A stretch of 64,000 bases of DNA from an uncultured Bacteroidota bacterium. GTDB lineage: Bacteria; Bacteroidota; Bacteroidia; Chitinophagales; Chitinophagaceae. Below, piece by piece: positions 15,843-24,837 of this stretch. Within the stretch, counting starts at the first letter, position 1. Each line of letters opens with the position of its first letter. Below the pieces are notes generated by a model. That model had not been told where the DNA came from. It worked only from the letters and a program-made list of their open reading frames with translations, and ran no database searches. The position numbers and the translations under genes were made by a program. The stretch spans positions 1 to 64,000 of the forward strand of contig CAISPO010000042.1 in assembly GCA_903887415.1 (NCBI GenBank), read 5' to 3'.

Positions 15843-18119
15843 TTATGCCATTGCCTTTGCTGCAAATTCACTGCGGATCACATTAAGCGCTCCACCTGCA
15901 CGGAACCACTCTATTTGTTGCTCGTTGTAGGTGTGGTTCACTTTTATTTCTTCCTTGCTGCCGTCTTTGTGGTTCAGCACCAGTGTCAGTTGCTCACCGG
16001 GAGTAAACGTGATGAGGCCATCAATATCTATGGTATCGTCTTCCTGTATCTTGTCATAGTCCTGTTTGTCGGCAAAGGTGATGGCGAGCATACCTTGCTT
16101 CTTCAGGTTGGTCTCATGTATGCGGGCAAAGCTCTTTACCAGTATAGCGCGAACGCCCAGGTGGCGTGGCTCCATAGCTGCGTGCTCGCGGCTGCTGCCT
16201 TCGCCGTAGTTCTCATCGCCTACCACTATGCTGCCCAGGTTGTGTGCCTTGTAAGCGCGGGCTGTGGCCGGTACTTCGCCATATTCGCCGGTAAGCTGGT
16301 TCTTCACTTTGTTCGTATCCATGTTGAAGGCATTAATAGCGCCTATCAGCATGTTGTTGGATATATTGTCCAGGTGGCCGCGGTACTTAAGCCATGGGCC
16401 AGCCATAGATATATGGTCGGTAGTACACTTGCCGAAAGCCTTTATCAGCAGCTTCAGCCCGGTAAGGTCTTTACCATCCCATGCCGGGAAAGGCTCCAGT
16501 AGCTGTAGTCGGTCGCTCTTAGGGTCCACAATTACCTGTACTTTAGAACCATCCGAAGCGGGTGCATGATAGCCGGCATCCTTTACGTCAAAGCCAAGCG
16601 GCGGCATTTCATACCCCTGGGGTTCATCCAGCTTCACATCTTCGCCTTTCTCGTTCTTAATAGTATCGGTAAGCGGATTGAACGACAGTTTACCGGCAAG
16701 TGCGAAAGCAGTAACTATTTCAGGAGATGCCACAAATGCGTGTGTGGAAGACAGCCCGTCATTGCGCTTTGCAAAGTTCCTGTTGAAAGAGGTAACGATC
16801 GTATTTTTCTTGGCCGGATCGGCTACATGGCGAGCCCACTGGCCTATGCATGGCCCGCAAGCATTAGCCAATACTACACCGCCCATTTTATCAAAGGTAT
16901 CCAGCATGCCATCGCGCTCTATGGTGTAGCGCACCATTTCTGAGCCGGGGGTTATGGTAAATTCGCTTTTCGCCTTCAGCCCCTTTGCCATACCGTCGCG
17001 GGCAATAAATGCCGAGCGGGATATGTCTTCATAAGAAGAGTTGGTGCAGGAGCCTATCAATGCAACTTCTATTTCCTCAGGCCAGCCATGCTCTTTCAGT
17101 GCGGCAGCCATCTGGCTGATGGGTGTGGCAAGGTCCGGAGTGAATGGCCCGTTTACATGCGGTTCCAGGTTATCCAGGTTTATTTCTATCAGTTGGTCGA
17201 AGAAGGCTTCGGGATTATCATATACTTCCTGGTCTGCACGAAGGTCTTTCATTACGCCATTCGCAAGCTGTGCCACGTCCGCACGGTTAGTGCCGCGCAG
17301 GTAGTCGCCCATCTTCTCATCGTACCCGAAGAGAGAGCATGTAGCGCCTATCTCTGCGCCCATGTTGCAGATAGTGCCCTTGCCGGTGCAGCTCAGGATG
17401 TCGGCGCCTTCACCAAAATATTCTACGATAGCACCTGTACCACCTTTTACAGTAAGTATGCCGGCAACTTTAAGGATAATATCTTTTGCAGAAGTCCAGC
17501 CGCTCATCTTACCGGTCAGCTTCACACCTATTACTTTAGGCATTTTCAATTCCCATGGCAGGCCCGCCATTACATCCACTGCATCAGCGCCACCTACGCC
17601 TATGGCTACCATACCCAAGCCGCCCGCGTTTGGTGTATGACTGTCGGTGCCTATCATCATACCGCCGGGGAATGCATAATTCTCCAGCACTACCTGGTGA
17701 ATGATACCCGCGCCTGCACGCCAGAAACCAATACCGTATTTATTAGAAATAGAAGCGAGGAAATCATACACTTCTTTGTTCACGTCCAGTGCAGTAGCCA
17801 GATCGGCAGCAGCGCCTACCTTGGCCTGTATGAGGTGATCGCAATGCACCGTGCTGGGCACTGCTACTTGCTCCCTGCCACACGTGCTGAACTGCAGCAA
17901 TGCCATCTGTGCGGTTGCGTCCTGCATAGCTACGCGGTCAGGCGAGAAATTCACATAATCATGTCCACGGCCATAAGCCTTTGTTGGGGCATCGTACGTG
18001 TGCGAATACAGTATTTTTTCTGTAAGTGTAAGCGGGCGGCCTAATAGTTTGCGGGCGGCTGCCACTTTTCCGGGTAATTGCTGGTAAATTTTCTGGATGA
18101 GATCAATATCAAATGCCAT
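15843..18119 (-). CDS. acn: Aconitate hydratase, mitochondrial type
   Basis: A TCA-cycle enzyme that interconverts citrate and isocitrate with a [4Fe-4S] cluster. At 758 residues it fits the mitochondrial-type (TIGR01340-like) aconitase that Bacteroidota use, not the 890-residue AcnA/IRP or AcnB. The cluster ligands are seen in [11 protein letters not shown] (first Cys) and [11 protein letters not shown] (the Cys pair). Other family motifs are [28 protein letters not shown] and [17 protein letters not shown], the latter being the swivel-domain active site with Ser and Arg. It is monocistronic, with a -7 box at 18154-18161 and a terminator at 15774. The next gene in that direction, PspC, is after this terminator. 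Confidence 0.96.
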   Translation of the reverse strand: MAFDIDLIQKIYQQLPGKVAAARKLLGRPLTLTEKILYSHTYDAPTKAYGRGHDYVNFSPDRVAMQDATAQMALLQFSTCGREQVAVPSTVHCDHLIQAKVGAAADLATALDVNKEVYDFLASISNKYGIGFWRAGAGIIHQVVLENYAFPGGMMIGTDSHTPNAGGLGMVAIGVGGADAVDVMAGLPWELKMPKVIGVKLTGKMSGWTSAKDIILKVAGILTVKGGTGAIVEYFGEGADILSCTGKGTICNMGAEIGATCSLFGYDEKMGDYLRGTNRADVAQLANGVMKDLRADQEVYDNPEAFFDQLIEINLDNLEPHVNGPFTPDLATPISQMAAALKEHGWPEEIEVALIGSCTNSSYEDISRSAFIARDGMAKGLKAKSEFTITPGSEMVRYTIERDGMLDTFDKMGGVVLANACGPCIGQWARHVADPAKKNTIVTSFNRNFAKRNDGLSSTHAFVASPEIVTAFALAGKLSFNPLTDTIKNEKGEDVKLDEPQGYEMPPLGFDVKDAGYHAPASDGSKVQVIVDPKSDRLQLLEPFPAWDGKDLTGLKLLIKAFGKCTTDHISMAGPWLKYRGHLDNISNNMLIGAINAFNMDTNKVKNQLTGEYGEVPATARAYKAHNLGSIVVGDENYGEGSSREHAAMEPRHLGVRAILVKSFARIHETNLKKQGMLAITFADKQDYDKIQEDDTIDIDGLITFTPGEQLTLVLNHKDGSKEEIKVNHTYNEQQIEWFRAGGALNVIRSEFAAKAMA

Positions 18120-18153
18120 TATAGAAGAATTTTAGTCGTTTTAAATCAGGGTG

Positions 18154-18161
18154 CAAAGGTA
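18154..18161 (-). promoter_or_regulatory. -7 promoter element of aconitase
   Basis: TACCTTTG on the minus strand, 34 bases before the aconitase ATG. No TTG stands at the standard spacing. Confidence 0.5.
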
Positions 18162-18211
18162 CGGAATTTGTCAATTCGGGAAAAGCACGTCAACAGCAAA
18201 TAAATATTAAA

Positions 18212-18245
18212 TACAACAAAGGCTGCCCGAAGACAGCCCTTGTAA
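18212..18245 (-). terminator. Probable terminator after glutamate dehydrogenase
   Basis: AGGCTG and CAGCCCT arms form a hairpin (ACAA...TTGT outer pairs). On the minus strand it is followed by a U-rich TTTGTTGTATTT. The stem is imperfect. Confidence 0.55.
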
Positions 18246-18286
18246 AATAATTATGGTCAACTGCAGACTGCTGTCTGCAAACTGAA

Positions 18287-19726
18287 TTATGGGAATATAC
18301 CCAGCTCTTCATAAGATACACCCACCTTATCAATAGCTACGGTGAATGCAGCAGTACGCATATCCACACCGCTGCCCAGGCGCATCAGTGCCTCACGGAT
18401 CTCGTGGTAAGAGCCGATCATGGTATCTTCAAGGCCGGAGTAAACCAGGTCCACCTCGTCAGGGCCGTGCAGCAATTGCTGGCGCTCTACATCGTTTACT
18501 TTCTTACCGGTAAGGTCTTCCACAGACTTCAGCAGGAAGTGGTTCTGATTTTCACTGAAGCGCTTGTCCATACGGCCAAAACGTACATGGCTAAGGTTCT
18601 TCAGCCACTCGAAGTAAGATACCGTAACACCACCGGCGTTCAGGTACATATCCGGTACTATTATGGCACCTTTCTTGCCCAGTATTTCGTCAGCATCTGG
18701 CGTCAGCGGGCCGTTAGCCGCTTCGCCTATAATTTTAGCCTGTATGCGGTCTGCGTTCGACTTGTTGATCACATTTTCAAGAGCCGCTGGTATCAGGATG
18801 TCGCAAGGTTGCTCCATTGTTTCAGCGCTGTTTTTGAAGTTGGTTGCGCCAGGGAAGTTCAGGATAGAACCCGTTGTTTTGCGGAATTCCACCACTTTGT
18901 TTACGTCCAGTCCTTTTTCGTTGTAGATACCGCCCTCGTACTCGGCAAGGCCGACAACAATAGCGCCGTTTTCCTGGAAGTACTTAGCCGCGTGGTAGCC
19001 CACATTTCCTAATCCCTGTATGATCACTTTCTTGCCTTCAATGCCAGGAGTAAGACCTATTTTCTTCATATCTTCAGCTACGAGACATACCTCGCGGATA
19101 CCATAGAATACGCCAAGGCCGGTAGCCTCGGTGCGACCGCGAACGCCGCCCTGTGTTACCGGTTTTCCGGTCACGCAAGCCATAGCATCTACTTCACCTG
19201 TTTTCAAAGATGCGTACGTGTCCACTATCCAGCTCATTTCACGTGCGCCGGTTCCGTAGTCAGGTGCTGGCACGTCAAGTCCCGGGCCTATGAAGTTTTT
19301 CTTCACCAGCTCAGATGCATAACGGCGGGTTATTTTTTCCAGTTCGAACGGAGTGTATCTCTTAGGATCTATCTTGATACCACCCTTGGCGCCCCCAAAA
19401 GGTACATTCACGATAGCGCATTTGTAGGTCATCAGCGAAGCAAGTGCCATCACTTCATCCTGGTTCACATCCATGCTGTAGCGGATACCGCCCTTACACG
19501 GCAGCTTGTGATGCGAATGCTGTACGCGATACGCTTCTATCACCTCTATTTTGTCGCCTATGCGCACAGGGAATTTCATTTGGTACACCGAATTACATGC
19601 CTTGATCTGCTCAAGGATGCCCGCTTCGAAACGTGTATATTTCGCAGCTTTATCGAAGTTGCGTTCTACGCCATGAAAAAAGCTGTAGTGTGCCTGATGT
19701 GTTGGCTTGGCATTTACTGTTTCCAC
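18287..19726 (-). CDS. gdh: Glutamate dehydrogenase (Glu/Leu/Phe/Val family)
   Basis: Interconverts glutamate and 2-oxoglutarate plus ammonium, linking nitrogen metabolism to the TCA cycle (aconitase is the next gene). Residues about 60-200 hold the substrate domain with [20 protein letters not shown] and the catalytic Lys in [10 protein letters not shown]. The NAD(P) domain has [17 protein letters not shown], a GxGxxG variant. [17 protein letters not shown] and [18 protein letters not shown] are family signatures. At 479 residues it is about 30 longer than the common hexameric enzyme, with an extra N-terminal segment. The acidic residue after the fingerprint (GLAEYEGG) suggests NAD use. It lies 26 bases after ccmD on the same strand and may be read through from it. 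Confidence 0.94.
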   Translation of the reverse strand: METVNAKPTHQAHYSFFHGVERNFDKAAKYTRFEAGILEQIKACNSVYQMKFPVRIGDKIEVIEAYRVQHSHHKLPCKGGIRYSMDVNQDEVMALASLMTYKCAIVNVPFGGAKGGIKIDPKRYTPFELEKITRRYASELVKKNFIGPGLDVPAPDYGTGAREMSWIVDTYASLKTGEVDAMACVTGKPVTQGGVRGRTEATGLGVFYGIREVCLVAEDMKKIGLTPGIEGKKVIIQGLGNVGYHAAKYFQENGAIVVGLAEYEGGIYNEKGLDVNKVVEFRKTTGSILNFPGATNFKNSAETMEQPCDILIPAALENVINKSNADRIQAKIIGEAANGPLTPDADEILGKKGAIIVPDMYLNAGGVTVSYFEWLKNLSHVRFGRMDKRFSENQNHFLLKSVEDLTGKKVNDVERQQLLHGPDEVDLVYSGLEDTMIGSYHEIREALMRLGSGVDMRTAAFTVAIDKVGVSYEELGIFP

Positions 19727-19752
19727 CTTTTCTGAATTTTAGTGTGAGATAA

Positions 19753-19962
19753 TTATGATTTACTTTCTTTTTCCAGTTTACCGATCTTGCGGTCAAGCAT
19801 GATCAGGTATGCAAAAATCCCCGCAAAGATAGTAGCTAATACCACAACCACAACGTAAATTTTACCGTTGCTCCGCATAGTATCCGCCATCTCTGTTTGC
19901 GCACTTGCACTCATGCAAGTTATTATCAATAAAAATATGGTTGTCAGGATTTGCTTACCCAT
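19753..19962 (-). CDS. ccmD: CcmD-like membrane protein
   Basis: A 69-residue protein with an N-terminal hydrophobic segment (signal-like, ILTTIFLLIITCMSASA) and one central helix (KIYVVVVVLATIFAGIFAYL), followed by MLDRKIGKLEKESKS. The LDRK(I)xKLE end and the position right after ccmC identify the Bacteroidota CcmD-like family. CcmD assists haem release in the cytochrome c maturation module CcmABCD. The stop codon of ccmC and the ATG overlap by one base (TAATG), a typical coupling signal. The other ccm genes are not in the window. Confidence 0.8.
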   Translation of the reverse strand: MGKQILTTIFLLIITCMSASAQTEMADTMRSNGKIYVVVVVLATIFAGIFAYLIMLDRKIGKLEKESKS

Positions 19963-20654
19963 TATTTTGCTTTTTTTTCAAGTTCAAATTGCAATGTATT
20001 TTCCTTGCGGAACCTTACTAGTTCCAGCCTTGTTTTCAGTGCAGCTATCCACCAGCCCAGCATGATCCAGCCAATTACCGCCGGATAGAACACCAGGCGC
20101 ATATCACTGTCCAGGTCGTATTTGGCAAAGGCGGGGTTTCCTCCATTGCCAGGATGCAGGGAGTCAACCATGCGGGGCAACACAAAGATCAGCGGTATCA
20201 TCATAGCGAACGCAAACACATTATATACGGCGCTTATTTTCGCTTTCTTTTCTTCGTCCTTCAGCCCGCCACGCAAAATGATGTAGGCGAAATAGATAAG
20301 CATACTCATTGCCGTACCCAACTGTTTTGGATCATTGCTCCAGGCCGCCCCCCACGTATATTGCGCCCATTCCATGCCGGTAAGCATACCCAGTATGCTG
20401 AAGAAAATGCCTGTATTGGTATACTGCACCGCATAAATATCATCCTGCAGATCGCCGGTGCGCAGGTACTTGATAGAATAAAAGAAAGCTACGCCAAATA
20501 GCACGATCATTGTAAACCACATCGGCACGTGAAAGTAAAGGTTGCGGATAGTTTCATTGAGTATATCCAGCCGCGGCACTGGCAACAGGAATCCGCCAAC
20601 GGCCACGTATATACAAAGGATAATACAGAGTATTTTCCACCACCAGTTGCGCAT
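19962..20654 (-). CDS. ccmC: Haem exporter subunit CcmC (CcsA family)
   Basis: An integral membrane protein with six predicted helices that presents haem at the periplasmic face for cytochrome c maturation. It belongs to the CcmC/CcmF/CcsA haem-handling family. The tryptophan-rich motif is present as WAQYTWGAAWSNDPKQLG, and conserved histidines are seen at NLYFHVPMWF and at VDSLHPGNG. At 230 residues it matches the short CcmC form. A -7 box (20675-20682) sits 21 bases before the ATG, which supports the start MRNWWWKILC. Downstream is ccmD, then glutamate dehydrogenase. Confidence 0.92.
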   Translation of the reverse strand: MRNWWWKILCIILCIYVAVGGFLLPVPRLDILNETIRNLYFHVPMWFTMIVLFGVAFFYSIKYLRTGDLQDDIYAVQYTNTGIFFSILGMLTGMEWAQYTWGAAWSNDPKQLGTAMSMLIYFAYIILRGGLKDEEKKAKISAVYNVFAFAMMIPLIFVLPRMVDSLHPGNGGNPAFAKYDLDSDMRLVFYPAVIGWIMLGWWIAALKTRLELVRFRKENTLQFELEKKAK

Positions 20655-20674
20655 CAGGGGTATGAGATTTTGTG

Positions 20675-20682
20675 CAAAAGTA
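20675..20682 (-). promoter_or_regulatory. -7 promoter element of ccmC
   Basis: TACTTTTG on the minus strand matches TAnnTTTG, 21 bases before the ccmC ATG. No -33 TTG stands at normal spacing. Confidence 0.5.
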
Positions 20683-20780
20683 ATTGTTTCAGGTGCAACT
20701 ATAAAATGATTGTGGCTAATGTACTTTCACCCATATACATCTTTTTTAAAAATATAGTAGCTTTATAGTAAATTGAAATT

Positions 20781-21302
20781 ATGAAAAATTTGCTGCTACT
20801 TATAGCAGGTGTCCTGGCCTTGCACTCCTTCGGCTGCAAGAGCGTTGCCCAGTTCCCGATCAATGAGCCCGCTACCGATACTTTTAATAAGGGATTTGTA
20901 GGTAAATGGAAATTCCAGGAGGACTCGAACAAAAACAACTACTATCAGATAGAGTGGGGATTGCCCTACAGTACAGATGCATACCATGTAAAATTCTGGG
21001 ACCGCGGCGGCAAAAACCCCACTATAGAAATGAATATACATTTTACCAACATCAGGGGCAATATCTTTGTCAGTGTTCCGTATCTGAAGAGGGGCGAGGA
21101 GATATGGGACTATAGGCCCTCCGGGTATTTCTTCCTAAAGGTGATCGACATAAATAAAGACTTCACAAAAATGACCGCAGCCACCGTACACGACTCTACT
21201 ATGTCGGAACTAAATGCTGTTGGAATACGGCAACGAATAGCACGGAACCTGGATAATCCAGCTTATTACTTCGATACGGTTCACTTCTACAAAATGAATT
21301 AA
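20781..21302 (+). CDS. Predicted lipoprotein, unknown function
   Basis: 173 residues with a type II signal peptide (MKNLLLLIAGVLALHSFGC, Cys19). The mature part starts KSVAQFPINEPATDTFNKGF and contains GKWKFQEDSNKNNYYQIEWG, a lipocalin-like opening (a GKWxxxED strand) common in small Bacteroidota lipoproteins. It ends DTVHFYKMN, consistent with a closing beta strand. No family is recognised with confidence. It is divergent from ccmC across 126 bases and stands alone before trhO. The fold guess is an inference. Confidence 0.75.
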   Translation: MKNLLLLIAGVLALHSFGCKSVAQFPINEPATDTFNKGFVGKWKFQEDSNKNNYYQIEWGLPYSTDAYHVKFWDRGGKNPTIEMNIHFTNIRGNIFVSVPYLKRGEEIWDYRPSGYFFLKVIDINKDFTKMTAATVHDSTMSELNAVGIRQRIARNLDNPAYYFDTVHFYKMN

Positions 21303-21348
21303 CAAATCCAAAACTGATCCAAATCATGCTGGCACTTTGAAAAATCGG

Positions 21349-21356
21349 TAACTTTG
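21349..21356 (+). promoter_or_regulatory. -7 promoter element of trhO
   Basis: TAACTTTG matches TAnnTTTG, 35 bases before the trhO ATG. No clear -33 TTG. Confidence 0.5.
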
Positions 21357-21391
21357 CGCTTTCTCAATAAAAAAACAAAGGAAGGTACACC

Positions 21392-22450
21392 ATGCCAGTG
21401 CTACACAACCGCGTAAACAATGAGGAACTGAAACAACTGATGCTGGCCGAGAAAGAGCCGCGCACCACCGTTTCGTTCTACCAGTACTTCCCGGTCGCGG
21501 ACCCGGGTGTTTTTCGCAACGATCTCTACATCGCTTTTAATGCACTTAAAGTCTTTGGGCGCATATACATAGCCCATGAGGGCATCAATGGACAGGTGAG
21601 TGTGCCCTCCGGTAATTATGAGGCATTTCGCGATGCCCTGTATGCAGCACATCCCGATCTGAATGGCATTCGCATGAATATAGCCATGGAGGATGATGGG
21701 AAATCATTTTGGGTGCTTCGCATGAAGGTGCGGCCCAAGATAGTAGCTGATGGCATTGATGATCCCACCTTCAGCATGGAACGGAAAGGCAAGTACCTGA
21801 AAGCAAAGGAATACAATGAACTGGCCGAAAAGCCGGATACCATAATCGTGGACATGCGTAACCACTACGAGTACGAAGTGGGCCATTTTGAAAATGCAAT
21901 AGAAGTTCCCTCTGATACTTTCCGCGACCAGCTACCCATGGCGGTGGACATGCTAAAAGACAAGAAAGATACCAACATCATTATGTACTGCACCGGCGGC
22001 ATACGCTGTGAAAAAGCCAGCGCCTATATGCTGCATAATGGGTTCAAAAACGTCTTCCACGTCGAAGGTGGCATCATAGAATATGCCCGCAGAGCCAAGG
22101 AAGAAAACCTGCCCTTAAAATTCAAGGGGAAGAACTTCGTGTTTGATGAGCGCCTGGGAGAGCGCATCACCGAAGATGTAATAGCCCAATGCCACATCTG
22201 CGGCAAGCCCTGCGATACGCATACCAATTGCAAGAACGATGGCTGTCACCTGCTGTTCATTCAGTGCGGGGATTGCGCTGCAAAATATGACGGTTGCTGC
22301 AGCGAAGAATGCCGCGACGAAAAAAATCTCCCGGCAGACGAACAGCGCGCCCGGCGTGCCGGCCGCGAAAACGGCCCGATGATCTTTAATAAATCAAAGG
22401 AGCATCCGCTCAGGAAGCATAGGGATGAGTGGAAGACACCTACTCCCTAA
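21392..22450 (+). CDS. trhO: tRNA uridine(34) hydroxylase TrhO
   Basis: A rhodanese-family protein (YceA/TrhO) that makes 5-hydroxyuridine at the wobble base of tRNA in an oxygen-dependent way. It has the N-terminal UPF0176 domain ([38 protein letters not shown]) and a rhodanese domain (residues about 130-235) with the active-site loop [12 protein letters not shown], Cys200. The C-terminal region has eight or more cysteines ([33 protein letters not shown]), as in the long bacterial form. The 352-residue length is standard. It is monocistronic. Confidence 0.93.
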   Translation: MPVLHNRVNNEELKQLMLAEKEPRTTVSFYQYFPVADPGVFRNDLYIAFNALKVFGRIYIAHEGINGQVSVPSGNYEAFRDALYAAHPDLNGIRMNIAMEDDGKSFWVLRMKVRPKIVADGIDDPTFSMERKGKYLKAKEYNELAEKPDTIIVDMRNHYEYEVGHFENAIEVPSDTFRDQLPMAVDMLKDKKDTNIIMYCTGGIRCEKASAYMLHNGFKNVFHVEGGIIEYARRAKEENLPLKFKGKNFVFDERLGERITEDVIAQCHICGKPCDTHTNCKNDGCHLLFIQCGDCAAKYDGCCSEECRDEKNLPADEQRARRAGRENGPMIFNKSKEHPLRKHRDEWKTPTP

Positions 22451-22492
22451 ATGGAAACTATTTAGCTTATAGAAGATTTCATCTATTGCATA

Positions 22493-24007
22493 TCAATGTA
22501 CAATCACAACTTTGTCATTGTACCTATTTCCTTCATTATCCGTGATGCTGATGTAATAAAGGCCGGAAGACAGATTAGCTGTGTTTATTGTTTCTTTTTC
22601 CCGTGTACTATGTAAGTTCAATATTTGTTGGCCAAGCGTATTCCATAATGCAATGGTATGGAGCTGCATTGACGCTGTTTCGATGGTCAATATATTTGCA
22701 GCGGGGTTAGGATATACCAGAGCGCCTTTTTTAGCTGCAGAGTTAGTGACATTGGCGGCGTGATCGGTTCCGCAAGCGGCTGCACCATTTTTATTATAAA
22801 CTAAACTATCCCGAGCCTGGTGAACATCCCCACCATAAAAATCCTGATGATAATATACCTGACCCAAATTAACTTTATAAGCGATCTCCGATTCAAGATC
22901 TCCGAGATAAAACGGCGGATATAAACTATACATGTAGCTTGGGGCAATTTGATAGCCCGGACTGTGCATACAAAAGGAAGAATCATCAGGCAGATAATAG
23001 TAAGTATGCTGTTGACCATATTCTTCGGGCATAAGCGAAGTATCGATCAGTAAGGTATTGTTCAATGAAATAGCATGAAAGCCTGAATCAGCAAAATAAT
23101 ATAATCTGAATGGATTGGGGTACGACGCTGTATCAACAAAACGATATTCCGTTTGAGTTCCTAAAAGCAATTTATCGGTAACAGAATCGCGCTCGAAAAA
23201 CGGTGGCACCCAGCCTCCGGCACTGAGCAAGTTTAACCAAGTCTCATATTCATAAACATCTCCCGTGTGGAAATCAAAAAGCTGCTGGTACGATGGATTG
23301 TAAAGCACGCATAATTTAAATATTGTAAGGTTAAATGAAGGTGGGTAACCTATATACCCCAATAGCTCATTTGGCAAAACAGTTGACTTATCTAAATAGA
23401 AATCCAAGCCTGGCGTAAATGACGAATCAGGTAAATGATACGGGAAAGTATATAGATCAGGAACCTGGTAGAAACCATGGTTTTTACTCAAAATTATTTG
23501 CATGCCATTAACGGAATCAGAAGTATAAACCGCTGATCCGATATAGGCGTTGATCTGAATACTCTTCACTGTGTCAAAAATACCCGCCATAGTGAGTGTA
23601 TCGATCGAGATCACAGAAGCTTTATAATAAACATCCCCTGAATCCTGGTAAAACACCCACGAATCGCCCAAATTTGCCTGGGTTTTTATGATAACTGAAT
23701 CATTCCAGTTGTCATCAAAAATAAATGTACCGTTGCTGAGCTGCAAAACATGCTTTCCGAGCCAACTGCCTCCGGTTGTGTCTAAATTAGAAAAACTACT
23801 ACTGGAGTAGGTTCCTCTTGATGTATGAAACGGATAATACACAACGGTATCTCCTGTTGTCTTCACCGAGTCAATTCTTATACCCCGCAGATAACCAATA
23901 CTATTATTGAAGTAATGTTTTACGCCACTTTGCAGACATTGGTAGTTCTGTGCGTAACTACCTGACATGGAAGATAACAGGAACAGAATAAATATAGACT
24001 TTTTCAT
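22493..24007 (-). CDS. T9SS type A sorted secreted protein, unknown function
   Basis: 504 residues. Signal peptide MKKSIFILFLLSSMSGSYA, then a Tyr- and Ser-rich beta-sheet protein with no recognised domain. The C-terminal 80 residues are a type A sorting domain: LVYPNPAANILTIET, LWNTLGQQILNL, INTANLSSGLYYISI and a short charged end. It should cross the outer membrane through the type IX system. The gene is alone on the minus strand, 42 bases before trxA finishes. Confidence 0.85.
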   Translation of the reverse strand: MKKSIFILFLLSSMSGSYAQNYQCLQSGVKHYFNNSIGYLRGIRIDSVKTTGDTVVYYPFHTSRGTYSSSSFSNLDTTGGSWLGKHVLQLSNGTFIFDDNWNDSVIIKTQANLGDSWVFYQDSGDVYYKASVISIDTLTMAGIFDTVKSIQINAYIGSAVYTSDSVNGMQIILSKNHGFYQVPDLYTFPYHLPDSSFTPGLDFYLDKSTVLPNELLGYIGYPPSFNLTIFKLCVLYNPSYQQLFDFHTGDVYEYETWLNLLSAGGWVPPFFERDSVTDKLLLGTQTEYRFVDTASYPNPFRLYYFADSGFHAISLNNTLLIDTSLMPEEYGQQHTYYYLPDDSSFCMHSPGYQIAPSYMYSLYPPFYLGDLESEIAYKVNLGQVYYHQDFYGGDVHQARDSLVYNKNGAAACGTDHAANVTNSAAKKGALVYPNPAANILTIETASMQLHTIALWNTLGQQILNLHSTREKETINTANLSSGLYYISITDNEGNRYNDKVVIVH

Positions 24008-24049
24008 AGGATTTGCCTTTTACTTCAAAGCTAATCCTAATATCTTGCA

Positions 24050-24343
24050 TTACATAGCATTCAGTATTCTTTGCAACTCCTTCGCCTGCACCACTCCTGA
24101 TTGTCGCCAGGCCACCTTGCCCTGTTTGAAGATGATGAGTGTAGGCACTCCCTGCACCTGGAACTGCGAGGAAACTTCCGGATTCTTGTCCACATCTATT
24201 TTGAGAATGGTGACCTTATCCCCTACTGCCGCTTTAAGATCGTGCAGTATCGGGGCCATCATCTTGCACGGTCCACACCATGTGGCGAAAAAGTCAACCA
24301 GCACCGGCTTCTCCGACTTAATAACTTCACTGAATTTGTCCAT
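24050..24343 (-). CDS. trxA: Thioredoxin
   Basis: A 97-residue classical cytoplasmic thioredoxin. The redox motif FATWCGPCKMMAP gives Cys23 and Cys26. KIDVDKNPEVSSQFQVQGVPTLIIFK has the cis-Pro (VPT) of the family. It reduces disulfides in ribonucleotide reductase, peroxiredoxins and similar targets using thioredoxin reductase. The start MDKFSEVIKS is a few residues shorter than typical thioredoxins, but no upstream in-frame ATG exists nearby. It has no signal peptide. Confidence 0.94.
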   Translation of the reverse strand: MDKFSEVIKSEKPVLVDFFATWCGPCKMMAPILHDLKAAVGDKVTILKIDVDKNPEVSSQFQVQGVPTLIIFKQGKVAWRQSGVVQAKELQRILNAM

Positions 24344-24443
24344 AACCTAGATTTAAGCGTAGAATATTATTCAACAGGTCATGGTTCGGCGGGGCTCACC
24401 ATGACCGTTCTATTCTCAATCTGAACAAAATTGATACCAAGTG

Positions 24444-24752
24444 CTATTTCCTGTTTATTTTCAGCGACTCCAGCATTTCGTCTGTCATCCCGTCTGTATA
24501 TATACCGGCACCGTTTACCAGTACACCCTTTATGTCATACTTAGGGCAGGATATGGCATAAACCGTTGCTTCGTCTCCTGGGTCGCTGTTGCCCTCAAAA
24601 CGATACACTTTATCGATCACAAACTCATCGTGAAAAACGCTGTAATGCGCATTCCGGCATTGCAGGCAATTTTGCTGCAGGTTGAAGTCTTCTATATACC
24701 CGTCCTTTCGCAGCTTATTGATCACTTCGGTTACTGTGGTCATCTCTTCCAT
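24444..24752 (-). CDS. Conserved Bacteroidota protein of unknown function
   Basis: A 102-residue acidic protein. It matches, from memory, a small family conserved in Bacteroidota and often mislabelled phosphoribosylpyrophosphate synthetase: VTEVINKLRKDGYIEDFNL, a C-x-x-C pair in QNCLQCRNAH, then DKVYRFEGNSDPGDEATVYA and GVLVNGAGIYTDGM. No PRPP synthetase motif is present, so that name is not used. The start may be 24752 or the Met at 24743. It is monocistronic. Confidence 0.8.
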   Translation of the reverse strand: MEEMTTVTEVINKLRKDGYIEDFNLQQNCLQCRNAHYSVFHDEFVIDKVYRFEGNSDPGDEATVYAISCPKYDIKGVLVNGAGIYTDGMTDEMLESLKINRK

Positions 24753-24786
24753 GTCATAAAGTTAAAGTAGTTGCCGTGAATCATTT

Positions 24787-24825
24787 GCAAAACAAAGCCC
24801 CGCGAAGTGCAGGGCTTTGTTTTTC
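24787..24825. terminator. Bidirectional terminator hairpin
   Basis: AACAAAGCCC (24791-24800) pairs with GGGCTTTGTT (24812-24821), with T-rich flanks on both strands. It probably ends the large gene at 24838-28611 on the minus strand. Confidence 0.8.
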
Positions 24826-24837
24826 ACTTTTTGCTTA

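Noticed and set aside
17088-18044. A 318-codon open frame on the plus strand over the aconitase gene
   Set aside because: It is the antisense of a strongly conserved enzyme, is rich in Tyr, His and Cys with no domain, and has no promoter. It is a shadow frame.
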